The position numbers were made by a program, and so were the translations under genes. The notes under the pieces are model-generated. The model was not told the origin of the DNA and searched no databases. It saw nothing but the letters and a program-made list of their open reading frames with translations. From Ampelocalamus luodianensis (lineage: Eukaryota; Streptophyta; Magnoliopsida; Poales; Poaceae), in NCBI GenBank assembly GCA_036346255.1, contig CM070620.1, forward strand, positions 58,266,522-58,330,521: a stretch of DNA of 64,000 bases, in the 5' to 3' direction. This document shows positions 1 to 10,565 of the stretch, piece after piece; position 1 is the stretch's first letter, and each line of letters begins with the position of its first letter.

Positions 1-226
1 GTAGCAGCAGTCGCTGCCGCAACTCATGCCACACCTCCACCTCTGCCAAGAGCAAATATGTTAGAGTTCATGAGGATGCGTCCACTGACCTTCTCAAGAA
101 GCACTGAACCAATGGACGCCGACGATTGGCTTAGAGCGATTGGAAAGAAACTGGACATTGCTCAATGGTCGGATCGCGAGAGGGTCTTGTTTGCCTCTCA
201 TTAACTGAATGGTCCTACATCTGAGT
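1..226 (+). pseudogene. Element A gag, N-terminal part (Ty3/gypsy), cut by element B
   Basis: Frame 1 reads as gypsy Gag from the first base: a Pro-rich stretch, then the capsid-type motif DADDWL near 115-132 and RERVLFASH just before the break. Gag is the structural protein of the retrotransposon particle. An in-frame TAA at 202-204 lies where relatives carry Gln, so this is a dead copy. The frame runs into the duplication TGAGT at 222-226, where element B begins. Downstream of B the same frame resumes at 14944 with the WWDNF-type motif expected next, which shows that the two pieces were once contiguous. The true start codon lies left of the window. Confidence 0.85.
222..226. repeat. Target-site duplication of element B, left copy (TGAGT)
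   Basis: TGAGT directly precedes the TGTGGGCTCC start of B; the matching copy is 14944-14948. A 5-bp duplication is usual for Ty3/gypsy integration. Confidence 0.93.
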
Positions 227-720
227 TGTGGGCTCCCCGGATTATTGGAAATGTACTTAATTAAATTCATACAGTAACATGATTATTAATAAAGGAATAG
301 TACTGCCCCTCAATTAAAGATCATGCTAACGGTATAAATTCAACAAGTAACAATTCCAATAAACAGGATCCCCGGATATATATATATATCTCACAATGGT
401 TCCCAGGATCAATGACCATTGCATATATATATCCTTTAACAACATTGCATCATACACATACAAGTCGTACATTTGCATTATTAAACATAATTTTACAACA
501 TTCGGGTTTAGTACTACAATATAGAGTGACTTGGTCACTACAACATATTCAACAGCGGAAGCAAAATAAACTGAAAAAGTCCACCAATGGCCTCATCCAC
601 CCGCAGGCAATTGCGTGGAGGAAAGAAGTAGCGTTACTCGTTAGCGTCACCCTGATCGGCGCTAACGGGTACTTCGTAAAGGAAACCGTCCTCACCTGCA
701 ACAATAGGTGATAGCACCTT

Positions 721-737
721 GAGTACGGAATGTACTC
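721..737 (-). other. LTR stem-loop, GAGTAC-type (element B)
   Basis: GAGTAC (721-726), a 5-base loop and GTACTC (732-737) form a perfect 6-bp stem. The partner LTR at about 11055 has base changes that weaken it. Elements C, D, E and H carry a related stem at the equivalent LTR position, always following CTTGC in the element sense. Confidence 0.7.
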
Positions 738-1063
738 GGCAAGTCTTCATAAACTAATTAAAGAAAGTGGTTATTAGAGCCTATTCAAAGGAGTAGAGTT
801 TTTACATGCATAAGGTTGCAATAGGAAGGTATAAAGGTTCAGATTTGCATAAAGCGATACATCTTAACCTACAAAGGCTAACTTTTGATAAAGCAATTTA
901 ATAAATCAAAGTTTGCTTAGAACGATAAGTAAATGACATAAAAATGTGATAAAGTGCATGATTCCCTCATGCAAACCGAAAATAAACCCAAACCAGATTT
1001 TTGAAAATCAAAACTTCTATACAGGTGACATCAATTCAAGTTATCGTCCATGACCGTGGACAC

Positions 1064-1113
1064 GGCTATTCGAACAGTTTATACCCTGCAGGGGTGTACA
1101 TCTTTACCCACAT
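1064..1113 (-). other. Conserved LTR module around CTATTCGAAYAG (element B)
   Basis: A stretch of about 50 bases containing GGCTATTCGAACAGTTT, CCTGCAGGGGTGTAC and a following TACCCACA is shared with C (16741-16794, 35603-35660) and, inverted, with E (43822-43868), whose LTRs are otherwise quite different. It is probably a conserved regulatory or RNA-structure module. B has one base different in the palindrome core. Confidence 0.6.
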
Positions 1114-2982
1114 GACTTAGCTAGCCCGTTTCCTTCGGATGCCTCGAATGATGACATACTTCCTTTGGTATGCCGACCGGGAAACTAAGATTTGGTATTT
1201 TCAACAAGCCAACACTATTGAGTTGGACCCCATGTGTGGTGATCCCGCTTAAACAACGACTGATAGCATCTGCTTAACCGGGGCACACATGTTGCGTCAG
1301 TAATGCCGATCCAAACAATTTAATGCGAATTGGGTTCCCTACCCATAGTAGAATGCTATCGGCACCATTAAGGTATCGTATATGCGACGAGGCACATATA
1401 CGCCCTCACCCTCCTAAGAACATCGACTCGACATACAAGCTCACATGGCATAAAGCGGTCCTCGGACGAGCATCTATGCCATACAAGGTCAATACACATA
1501 TCCTTACTCTCTGTTTCCAACTCAATAGTCTCAACATTTTACTTAACCAAGCAGCGCCCATACCTTGCATGTGGAAGTGCGTGGGGACTTGAACTAAATA
1601 GTCGAGTTCGGTCCTTAATTAACCGGACAAGTCCACCACAAAACCCAATCTCGTGCACAAAAGCACCATCACTAGCTTCCTCTTGTCGGATCAATTTGAA
1701 TTTCAAATCAGACTGATTTAAAGAAACGGACAAAGAGTTTAAAATGACAATAGTTCAAGAGTGATTCCCATGTTTGACAAGATATGCTTGTCAAACTCTA
1801 AAATCTCTAGACTGCATGTCTAAGCTAAAACTGAAAATATAGCTTATGATATACAGTACTATGCTAGGGTTAAGTGTATGGTGACAATTGAGGTAATCCA
1901 TCATATTTGGTCATAGCTAACTACTAACAGATCACATTTTGTACTTTCAGAAAAATAGCATGCACAGATGTCACTGGATTTGTAAAAGCTATGGTACAAA
2001 ATTTGGGATCAATATGGTGCAAAGAGGATGCTTGCATTGGTAGTAATACATACATTGCGAGTTCGGGTTGCTCGAGGCGATTCAAAACTTCAAATGAACG
2101 ATTCTATAGAAAGCAAATAAATCCAATAAATACCAAACTGACGATAAGCTCAAAATGAAGGAAAAGGCATGATCAATTTGGAAATGCATGATTACAAAGT
2201 GTGCTTAAGCCATAACTACCCATAATAATGATAATAACCCATAATATAGCTATCTGTTTTCAAAAGACGAAACTAGAGTTTAGTGTAAAGTCCAGTTTTG
2301 ATTTGAAAAGAGTGAAAACAAGACAGATCATAAGTTTGGAAAAGGAATATAGAACATGCAAAAGTTCATAAATGAAACTTAGCATGATCTTTTAGGTAAT
2401 TAATATCCCAAACCAACCTTAGTCTAACCTAACTAGTTAGATTACATCAATTAAGAAGAAATTCATTTTTGTCGGTTAAGCCAACAAAAGAATCGAGAAT
2501 GATCTCAACTAGAAGTCAAAATAGATGATGACAAGAATGGAAAGATTAACTTGTCATGTTGCTAGGTTTAGTCAAAACCTAAATAAGATGGTAAGTTGAC
2601 AGGGAAGAACCCTAGGTCTTGAAAATGACATGGAAAACCGAAAAGGCATAATATCAACTTTTCAGTTTGAAGCAAGTTGAAGCTACTGATGCTTAAAAGA
2701 ATGATTCACAGCAGCTTCTAGGATCCTTAAGATGCTCAAGATATCGAAAACTAGGGTTTTATCTTACCAGTAGAAGAAAGACACCCAAGTTTCTGAAATC
2801 CTGATATTGATCAACAGAGAGATAGGCGCTGGTTCAACCTACAAAGTATGTCAAATCTTTATTGTGAGGTAAAACCAGTGCTTAAGGTGGATAAGCAAAG
2901 AACAAGAGCAAGAAACTCCACTGGACAACAAGGAAAAAGGATGAGCTTCTTCGGTCAACAATGGCAACAGCAAAAGCTAGGG

Positions 2983-2994
2983 TTTATATATAGA
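2983..2994 (-). promoter_or_regulatory. TATA box in element B 3' LTR
   Basis: On the element strand this reads TCTATATATAAA followed by CCCTAG, a strong plant TATA context. The equivalent box in the 5' LTR is 13341-13352. Confidence 0.6.
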
Positions 2995-4612
2995 TGTTGA
3001 GCTACAGGGCAAGAGAGAAAGATCCAGAGTTGATGAGGTGTTCATTTAGCTAAACATCCAAAAATTAGTGCATAATTTTTGGATAAATCCTCTCCTCGCT
3101 CACAAAAATGGTGTGCTTGCAGAGATAAGGAAGAAGAGAGGCAAAATATGACATGTGGGCCCTTTGTCATTCTCGGCACCACAGCGCCTCACAAAAGCTC
3201 AAAGAATATCACCGTCCGATTGGAAATGGCGGTTGTGATAAATAGAGAGATTAAATGATTTGAATCGGTACCGATTAATATGGACCGCACGATCTAGATC
3301 GGCCGTCGGGATTAAAGCGGAGCTCAAAGAAATCCGAGATCCACTTTCAAACGGGCGTTGGATTGGAATCCAACGATCAGCTAAAAGAATACACGTCACC
3401 CCCTTTTTGATGCGATGGCACAACACCGTTGGATTTGATTTCTACGATCAGGATGGAAGATTGAACCGGATGGTCCGATTGCATACACTCATGTGGACCT
3501 TACGATTGAAATCCAACGATCCACCGATTTTGGGCTTTAAAGGCCCACGGTCAAAAAGAAGCGCCGTAGGATTGAAATCCAAAGGCCCGCATAAACGCGC
3601 GCCTCTGATTTCAAATTGGAATAAGCGACGCCGTTAGATCAAGAATGAGTGGCTGCGATCGTGAGGGGATCCGGAGTCGTCCGAATGCATACACTAATAT
3701 GGACCACACGATGAAGATCCAACGGCCCAGAGGAGTGCGGGCTTTATAACACGCGGTAAAAAGGAAAAGCCGTAGGATTCGAATCTAACGGCTCAGATAA
3801 AAGCGCGCCTTTACGTTTAAAACGAAAAGAGGTGCGCTGTTGGATCGAGAATGAACGGTGGAGATTGAAAAGGGATCCGGAGTTGTCCGATTGCACACAC
3901 TGATCTCGCTCGTTAGATCAAGATCCAACGGCGGAGATTAAAATGCACATGTGGACAGCTCGCGGGGTGTTATAGCTTCGCCCGTTCGATAGAAGATCAA
4001 CGGCTCATATCACGCGTGGAGTTTTGGGCTTGCGTTGGGACGTGACCGAGCCAGACCAAATAGACTGGGTTGAACCCAAACACGTGAGACCGAGTCGCTA
4101 CAGTGCAAGGGTTGGGTTTAGACCAGTTTAGTTGACCAGACCCATTTGAACACTTAAAAGGTTTGACTGGGACTTTAAAAATATCAAATAAATTTATAAA
4201 TTCATGAAACTTTTACTATAAGCTACTGGGATGATATATTTCCCAGATAAATTTTATAAACCACATTTTCACTTTGTAAAATACATAAATATTTATTTCA
4301 GGCCGAAAATATTTATTTAAAGACAATAAATTTTTCTTTAAGCCCAAATAATTTCTAAAAATGCAACAAAAATATTTTTAGCCAAGATAATTTATCTAGG
4401 ATTTAATAAAAATACTTCCTAGTCATAATACAAGTTTTATCTTGTATTCCTTTAAGACTTCAAATGGTCCTTTAGGGTTTTGGCTAAAAAAAGAAGGTTT
4501 TTAATTTGTAACATGCTGCCCAAAGTGTAGAAATGAACAGTAATGCTATGAACGACACCTCATTCTGTTCATAAAGCATTTTATTACTGTTTATAAACTT
4601 GGGGCTGTTACA

Positions 4613-4628
4613 AACCTACCCCCCTTAA
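4613..4628 (-). other. Polypurine tract of element B
   Basis: On the - strand TTAAGGGGGGTAGG-type purine sequence abuts the 3' LTR start TGTAACAGCC. This is the plus-strand primer of reverse transcription. Confidence 0.88.
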
Positions 4629-4630
4629 GA

Positions 4631-4650
4631 AAATCTCGTCCCCGAGATTT
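4631..4650 (-). other. PPT-adjacent stem-loop (element B)
   Basis: AAATCTCG (4631-4638), loop TCCC and CGAGATTT (4643-4650) form an 8-bp perfect stem two bases from the polypurine tract. Element C has the same feature with a compensated pair difference (20938-20958). Confidence 0.65.
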
Positions 4651-4854
4651 GGAACAAGTTAGAGATTAGGAAGAAGTGAAGTGAAAATGATTTATGAGGA
4701 AATTCAACATCTGTTGTCTTGATTTCCTTCAAGGATACAAAGAAGAACTTTACCTAACAACATAGTGTTATTATTACATCTTTGTTTACATCACTTTGTT
4801 TAAACTTTCCTTTCTTGATTCAAGGAAAGTACTAAACAACAAAAGATGGGGTGC

Positions 4855-6135
4855 TCAATGCATCGGATCTTGGCGCTCCCAAGTGGCTTCATCCTCGGAA
4901 TTATTAGCCCATGAATTTTCAAGAACTTGTGATCGATTTCTTGTCTGCGTTCCATTGTGTCGAGGATACGCCTTTGGTTGTTCTTGATAGGAAAGATCGA
5001 GGTTGGAGATTAAGATGCTCATAGCGGTGCCTCAATAGGAACACGAAGGCATTTCTTCAATTGAGACACATGAAAAGTATCATGCTTTGAGAGTGATTGG
5101 TAGTTCCAATTGATAAGCTCTGACTCCTCGCTTGGCAATTATTCGGAAGGGTCCGATATAACGAGTGCGAGCTTTCCTTTACAAAGCGATGAGTACCCTT
5201 CATGGGTGACACCTTAAGATAGACATGGTCATCCACCTCAAAGCTCAATTCACGACGGCGATGATCGGCATAGCTCTTCCGGCGAGGCATGCGGTTTTCA
5301 AACAATCTCGAATCGCACGAACTTGCTCTTACGCTTCCCTCACCAAGTCGGACCATAGAATGACCTTTCACGGACTCGGACCAATTCAATGGAGTCCTAC
5401 AAGCTCTCCCATACAAGGCTTCAAAAGGTGACATTTGAATACTTGCTTGATAGCTATTATTGTAGGAAAATTCAACATATGGCAAAGATTTCTCCGGTCT
5501 TTGCTATAAGATAGCACATAGGCTCGAAGAAGATCTTCCATTACTTGATTCACTCTCTCGATCGACCACTAGTTTGAGGATGGTAGCGATCTTGAAAGAA
5601 AGTTCGATCCCCATAGCACGATGAAGGCTATTCCAAAAATGGGAAGTGGCGGGGACCACGGTCGAAACAATGACCTTAGGAACACCATGAAGACAAACAA
5701 TTCTAGCAATATAAAGCTCGCTGGTTGCTTGCCATTGAAATCGGTCTGGCCAGGAATAAAATGGGCCACTTTAGTTAAGCGGTCGATGATTACCCAAATG
5801 GCATCGGACCCTTTGGAAGTCTTGGGAAGACCGGTCACAAAATCCATACCGATCTCTTCCCACTTCCAGCGTGGAATAGGCAAAGGCTGCAGGTACCGGT
5901 GGCTTCGGATGTTCAACTTTAACCCTTTGACAAATATCACATTCGACAACATCTTGAGCAATTTGTCTTTTCATTTGACTCCACCAAAATGTTTTCTTTA
6001 AATCTTGATACATCTTGGTACTCCCGGGATGTAGAAAACTTGGAATTATGAGCCTCTCTAAGAATTAGACTTCTTAGATGGGGATCACAGAGTACTACCA
6101 AGCGATTGCGATATCGAATCATCCGCGATCATCTT
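4855..6135 (-). pseudogene. Element B integrase with chromodomain-like tail (3' end of pol)
   Basis: Integrase joins element cDNA to chromosomal DNA. The zinc-binding part shows ECDICQRV near 5950-5930. The core shows WEEIGMDFVTGLP near 5860-5830, carrying the first catalytic Asp, and then IDRLTKVAHFIP. The C-terminal part reads YVEFSYNNSYQAS, PFEALYGRACRTPLNW and RRRELSFEVDDHVYLK (5480-5210). The last frame ends in NNSEDEATWERQD with TGA at 4855-4857. The region is split over at least four frames; the second Asp and the Glu region (about 5620-5520) is scrambled by indels. It is downstream of RNase H in one polyprotein. Family identity is certain; no intact product can be made from the sequence as given. 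Confidence 0.88.
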
Positions 6136-6181
6136 GAAAAACTCGTTGGCTTTACACGCTTTCATGTTTTCCTTAATTTGG

Positions 6182-6830
6182 CTACCTCGGCATCGGTTGT
6201 TGGGCCTCAAGAATCTGGGATTCTAAGGTAGGCTCCACTTGTAATCTGTGAGAAACTGCTCCCACCAATTCAAGACTTAAGCGTAGAAAATCGACATACA
6301 AGTCTTTTTGGCAGTAGAGAAGTATGCAGTTGCATTGTGACTTTCTGCTTAAAGCGTGTGCCACAACATTGGCTTTACCAGGATGATAATGAATACCCAT
6401 GTCGTAGTCCTTGATCAGTTCAAGCCATCTTCTTTGTCTCATATTCAAGTCAGTTGAGTGAATATGTACTTGAACTTTATGATCGGTGTAGATCTCACAA
6501 CGATTACCTAGATGGTAATGTCGCCAAATCTTCAATGCATGGACCACGACAGCCAATTCTAAATCATGAGTAGGATAATTAACTTCATGAGGGCGCAACT
6601 GCCGGGATGCATATGCCACAACTCGGCCTTCTTGCATAAGTACACAACCAAGTCCATGGCGAGATGCATCGCAATAAATGTCGAAGCTCTTAAGAACATC
6701 CGGAAGAGTAAGAACGGGAGCTTTGGTTAAAAGAGTTCTCAAGAGTAGAAAACTCTCCTCACACTTATCTGACCATTCAAATTTCTTCTCTTTCTGCAAG
6801 AGTGAGTCGGAGGTCTAGCAATTTTGGAGA
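6182..6830 (-). pseudogene. Element B RNase H domain
   Basis: The 205-codon frame 6799-6182 contains the gypsy RNase H signature: FDIYCDASRHGLGCVLMQEG, ASRQLRPHEVNYPTHDLELA, YTDHK and the terminal GKANVVAHALSR. RNase H removes the RNA strand during cDNA synthesis. The catalytic Asp in CDAS, Glu in DLELA and Asp in YTDHK are present. The fourth acidic position reads His (VVAHALSR, where C has VVADALSR), which would impair metal binding. Sequence after YTDHK is garbled for a few residues by compensating indels. The frame opens with the reverse transcriptase connector KKFEWSDKCEESF. Confidence 0.9.
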
Positions 6831-7750
6831 AATTTTCAATGAACTGCGGTAATAACCGCAAGTCCAAGAAAACTTGGATCTGGGGCGCTTTTGGGAGGCT
6901 TCCAATTTAGCACATCTTGTACCTTGCTTGGATCAACAGCAATGCCTCCTTCAGATAACACATGCCCCAAAAATGCAACCTCTCTGAGCCAGAAAGCACA
7001 CTTGCTGAACTTGGCATATAATTGATGCCGACGGCAAGTGTTTCAAAGACAAATCGCAAATGTTGTTCATGATCCTTATCGGACTTGGAATAAATAAGGA
7101 TGTCGTCAATGAACACGACAACAAACTTATCCAAGAATTCCATGAACACTGAATTCATAAGATTCATGAAATAGGTGGTGCATTGGTGGACAGAAGGACA
7201 TAATGATATACTCGTACAACCGTAACGAGTAGAAAAAGCTGTTTTAGGAATGTCCTCACTCTAACCTTGATTTGATGATAGCCGACCTCAAATCAATCTT
7301 TGAAAAGACGCGGCACCAACCAAGCGATCAAAAGATCATCAATTCGAGGCAAAGGATATTTGTTTTGATGGTGACCTCATTTAACTGACGGTAATCCACA
7401 CACATCAGTAAAGTGTTGTCTTTCTTTTGACAAAGATTGCTGGGCATCCCCAAGGTGAGGAGCTCGGTCGAATAAATCCTTTGTCGAGCAATTCTCAGAG
7501 TTGCTTCTTCATTTCAACCAACTCATTGTGGGCATTCGATACGGACTCCGGATATCGGGCGATTCGAGAGCGAGTTCAATAACAAACTCCACTTCCGATC
7601 GGTGGTAAGCGGGAAGGTCTTGAGAAAAACATCAACATACTCGCGACAATTGGTGCGACTCCAAAAATGGAGTGGTATCAACTCGGTGAAACACAAAGAT
7701 GAGAGCCAATTGCTTTGGAATGGTAAACAACTCGAATACCGTCTACATTG
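6831..7750 (-). pseudogene. Element B reverse transcriptase
   Basis: The best piece is the frame 7167-6907, with MNSVFMEFLDKFVVVFIDDILIYSKS. FIDD is the catalytic Asp pair of the polymerase, which copies element RNA to DNA. Upstream pieces in other frames include KTAFSTR-like and SPWGC-like segments (7480-7240) and EYVDVFLKTFP (about 7640-7610), the usual linker from protease. Several frameshifts fall between them, and the residues after IYSKS drift out of frame. No continuous polymerase is encoded by the sequence as written. Confidence 0.85.
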
Positions 7751-8075
7751 GTCATGGAAATAGACCGTTGGGAACAATTGATTTGACCCTGGTTCTTGGA
7801 CGACCAATCCATACCCAAAATGACGTCCAACCCTTTAGAGTCAATCACAATTAGATTTGCTAAAAACTTTACCCCAAGGATTGTTATGTTGACCCCACAT
7901 GGATCGATCGGTTTTAAAGACCGACCGGTGATTGAATAATAAAAGATGGTTGGAGGGTATGCATGTCTAAGCGATGTTGAGCAACAAAATGATTGCTAAT
8001 AAAGAATGAGATGCTCGAGTCAAATAAAGCAGTAGCTCATTGAAATTAACTAGGAGCATACCCATAATAACTTCA
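7751..8075 (-). pseudogene. Element B aspartic protease
   Basis: Two landmark motifs survive. The active-site region ALFDS is at about 8035-8018, but the codons after Ser are shifted: bases 8011-8021 read GACTCGAGCAT on the element strand where element E has GATTCAGGAGCAT, so the catalytic D-S-G triad is broken at a former CAG. Downstream, LDVILGMDWSSK lies at about 7840-7800. The protease cleaves the Gag-Pol polyprotein. The identical lesion in element C suggests a sequence error rather than decay. Confidence 0.85.
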
Positions 8076-9245
8076 GGTGTATCGGCCGCCTCTTGATGAT
8101 GATCGGTTCACATGCCCACTTTGGAGCGGATCGGCTTTGATAGGGGCCTCTGCGAAGGCTGGCACGCAGCAGCATTGGATAGGGTCGAGCAGAGGCAATC
8201 CTTGCCGCTTTGCCACACACTTGTTGGCATAATGCCCGGACGACCACAATGAAAACAAATAACCCACAGGTTAACATTGTTGACAGGGCGGGCTGATTTC
8301 CACTTGGTCTGGTGGCGGTGGGAGGAGATGGTCGAGGGCAAACACCGTGGTCTTGGTGAAAATGGGTGGTGCTCGTGGTGGTCTAGACAACCACATACGA
8401 GGCCTTGGTGAGTGCCACTAGGAATAAAGCGAGAAGTCCGCCGCTGCGTGACTCCTCCAACGCCTTGCTCTTGCTCTCGGCCACAATTGCTTTATTGACC
8501 AAATGAGAGAAATTTCGAAGTCATGCAAAGCCACCGCCATCTGCGATTCTTGAGATAGCCCATTCAAGAACCGGTTTCGGACGGCGGAGGTCGGTCGAAG
8601 CGTCATCGAGCATATCGGCAAGGAAGTTGAACTCATGAAGATATTCGGTCACGGACTTTCGCCCTTGCTTGAGGCGAGAAATTCTTGTTGCTTGATCATC
8701 ATGACCCCTTCAGGAATATGAGCTTCGCGAAAAGCTTCCACGAACTCATCCCAAGTAGGGACATGTCCAGCAGGCTGAATGGCAAGAAGATTATCCCACC
8801 ATATGCTAGCTGGCCCATCGGTGATAGGCGGCAAAAGAACCTTTTCCTCTCGGAACATTGAGCAATCAAAGCTTCTTCTCAATGGTCGAAGCCAATCCTC
8901 AGCTTCCATGGGATCCTGAGAACTGGAGAACACCGGCGGGTTAGTCCGCTGAAAGTCAGCAAGACTACCCTGCACATGGTGGCCTCCTGCTCTGACGGCT
9001 GATGCAACAGGAGAAGAAGTATTGCGCGCAATCTGCTCCAAGATGCGCGTCTGGTCCATCCGGTTGCACTCAATTTGCATGAGCACATCGGCCATCGAAG
9101 GTGGTGGAGGAAGCTCCTCTTCCTGGGGACCACCTTGCGGACCTTGAGAGCTGGAGGGTTCAGTCGGCCCTCCCTGAGAATGAGGCATGGGAGTCGACAT
9201 GCCCCTCCCTTGTTGCGCTTGCGCATGAGTAGTAGGTCCTGTCAT
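8076..9245 (-). pseudogene. Element B gag (capsid and zinc knuckle), frameshifted
   Basis: The start codon at 9245 opens 198 codons (to 8649): a Gln/Pro-rich N-terminus, ELPPPPSMADVLMQIE, the capsid motif AEDWLRPLRR and WWDNLLAIQPAGHVPTWDEF. After a shift near 8660 the capsid continues in another frame (YLHEFNFLADM, 8640-8610). The CCHC knuckle near 8265-8220 is itself split between frames: CFHCGRPG in one and HYANKC in the next, a one-base loss. Gag assembles the particle and binds the RNA. The start is supported by homology with the MTRTT start of C (34151). Frames in 8400-8300 are too damaged to follow. Confidence 0.88.
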
Positions 9246-9549
9246 CCTGTTACCACACCATGGTTAACAACACAACAAGGACATACTCGGCAAACATAAA
9301 CAAGGTTGCAATTAGAAAAGAAACAAGCACTGTACATATAATGCATCATGTTATGTTATGCATTCAAGTTAACACCAAACCAGAAACTTCATATATATAC
9401 AACAAAATTTCGGTTCCAGTCTTACATTATAGTCGGCCATAATGTCAGATTACAAACCGAAAGTTAAACTTACATACTTTGTACAAAATACTACTGCCCT
9501 ATTACATACAATTTATTTAAGGGCAACTACTAGACTAAAAGACACTCAA
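9246..9549 (-). other. Element B leader between accessory frame and gag
   Basis: AT-rich untranslated stretch; stops occur in all frames of the - strand. I see no motif beyond a short TATATATA run near 9392-9399. Confidence 0.6.
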
Positions 9550-10415
9550 CCACGAGGATTCATCGTCGAGGTGCTAGCGTAGAGATCGGTTAAAGTTCAC
9601 GGAAACTCATTCAAAAGATGAGCTCGGGGAACCGGTATCAACGAGATCAACGGGCTAATGAGGCGCCTCGAGGAACCGCGGTGGTTGATGACCTCCAGAG
9701 GTGCGATCCGCGAGTGCGAGGAAAGCTGCGATCATCGGGCTTGGCGCGCTTGTCCATAAGCAGTGCGCACCGGCCACTTCTAGAAGTCGGTAAAGAGGTG
9801 GTGCAAAGCGGCGGGAGAGGTCTCGTTGTCACCATAAAGCACGTTGCGAGAAGCGGTTCATGTTGACTCAAGCGGTACTCTGGGCCTCATTAAGGCGATG
9901 CCTAGTTTCCCATAGTTCCCTCACAAGGCGCGATGGATTTGGTCCATGATGCGGACCATCCTCGCCAACCGCCGCTTTGGGGTCTTCGCCAAAGCGTATC
10001 TCGCGAACATGTTCACTTGGAGGTAGGGCCTTGATTCGGGAAGTGGTCGTAGGGTGGTTGAGACAATTCCGTCAAATCATGACGAAGAAGGCTCATCATC
10101 CTACTCGCGACTTCTGACGCCATAGCCTCGGAGGTGGCAAGTGCTTGGACACGATGGGAACACTGCGACTACGTGCCTAGCGATGACATTGATGAAGGCA
10201 CGGTACTCCTCCATCCACGGTCCTCGATCTCGTCGATAAATGGCATACTCGGTGATAGGTGAAATTGGGCGCCATATCATGTCCCAAGTAGTCTTTGGGA
10301 ACCCATCAACATCTTGACTCGAGTCTCCTTGACCAAATACCAACCGCTCATCTATAGGTAAAAGACGGGATAAGAAACAATTCACTTTTAAATAAACCAA
10401 CACAAAGTTGGGCAA
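9550..10415 (-). pseudogene. Element B accessory reading frame upstream of gag, unknown function
   Basis: Between primer site and gag the - strand carries protein-like sequence in three frames that join colinearly. Frame one is 10415 to about 10145, with TEYAIYRRDRGPWMEEYRA. Frame two is 10144-10015, with SEVASRMMSLLRHDLTELS. Frame three is 10014-9871, with RLVRELWETRHRLNEAQ. Further pieces reach about 9550 (GDNETSPAALHHL, then SSRRLISPLISLIPVP). Together they span about 285 codons. Long open blocks, start of one abutting stop of the next, and charged, low-stop composition argue for a real gene broken by indels. I do not recognise the family. It has no CCHC, D-S-G or polymerase motifs, so it is not gag or pol. 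It could be an element-specific extra ORF or a captured host gene fragment. Confidence 0.6.
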
Positions 10416-10550
10416 GAAGTGACATTAAGGAGGATAAGGAATAAAAGATGTCATGCTTAAGCTTTCAAAATTATACTACTACTTGAAATAGTTTTATTAG
10501 AAGACTCTCTAACAACCGGCCATGCTACTTCTAACCTACGAACAGCGTAT

Positions 10551-10561
10551 GCTCGATACCA
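10551..10561 (-). other. Primer-binding site of element B (initiator-Met-tRNA type)
   Basis: The element strand reads TGGTATCGAGC four bases inside the 5' LTR. It matches the canonical TGGTATCAGAGC primer site except that CAGAGC reads CGAGC. The same lesion occurs in D and F. Confidence 0.85.
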
Positions 10562-10565
10562 ACAT

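Larger units (their letters stand above)
227..4612 (-). repeat. Element B 3' LTR (4386 bp)
   Basis: This LTR matches 10566-14943 end to end, starting TGTGGGCTCC and ending GGGGCTGTTACA on the + strand. On the element strand it therefore starts TGTAACAGCCCC and ends in CA. It holds a (TA)n tract near 377-390, a stem-loop at 721-737, a TATA box at 2983-2994 and many CCGTTGGAT/ATCCAACGG modules at 3240-3970. No real gene is seen in it; open frames here are broken in the partner LTR. Confidence 0.93.

Noticed and set aside
377..390. (TA)n microsatellite (also near 10711-10726)
   Set aside because: Real but short and shared by the two B LTRs; ordinary LTR content.
3260..3637. 125-codon open frame on + strand in B 3' LTR
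   Set aside because: It lies antisense to the element and is disrupted in the partner LTR (13600-13980). Composition follows the CCGTTGGAT repeats; no domain.
4796..4987. 63-codon + strand frame over B's integrase end
   Set aside because: Shadow of the - strand pol frame, which carries the recognised NNSEDEATWE motif.
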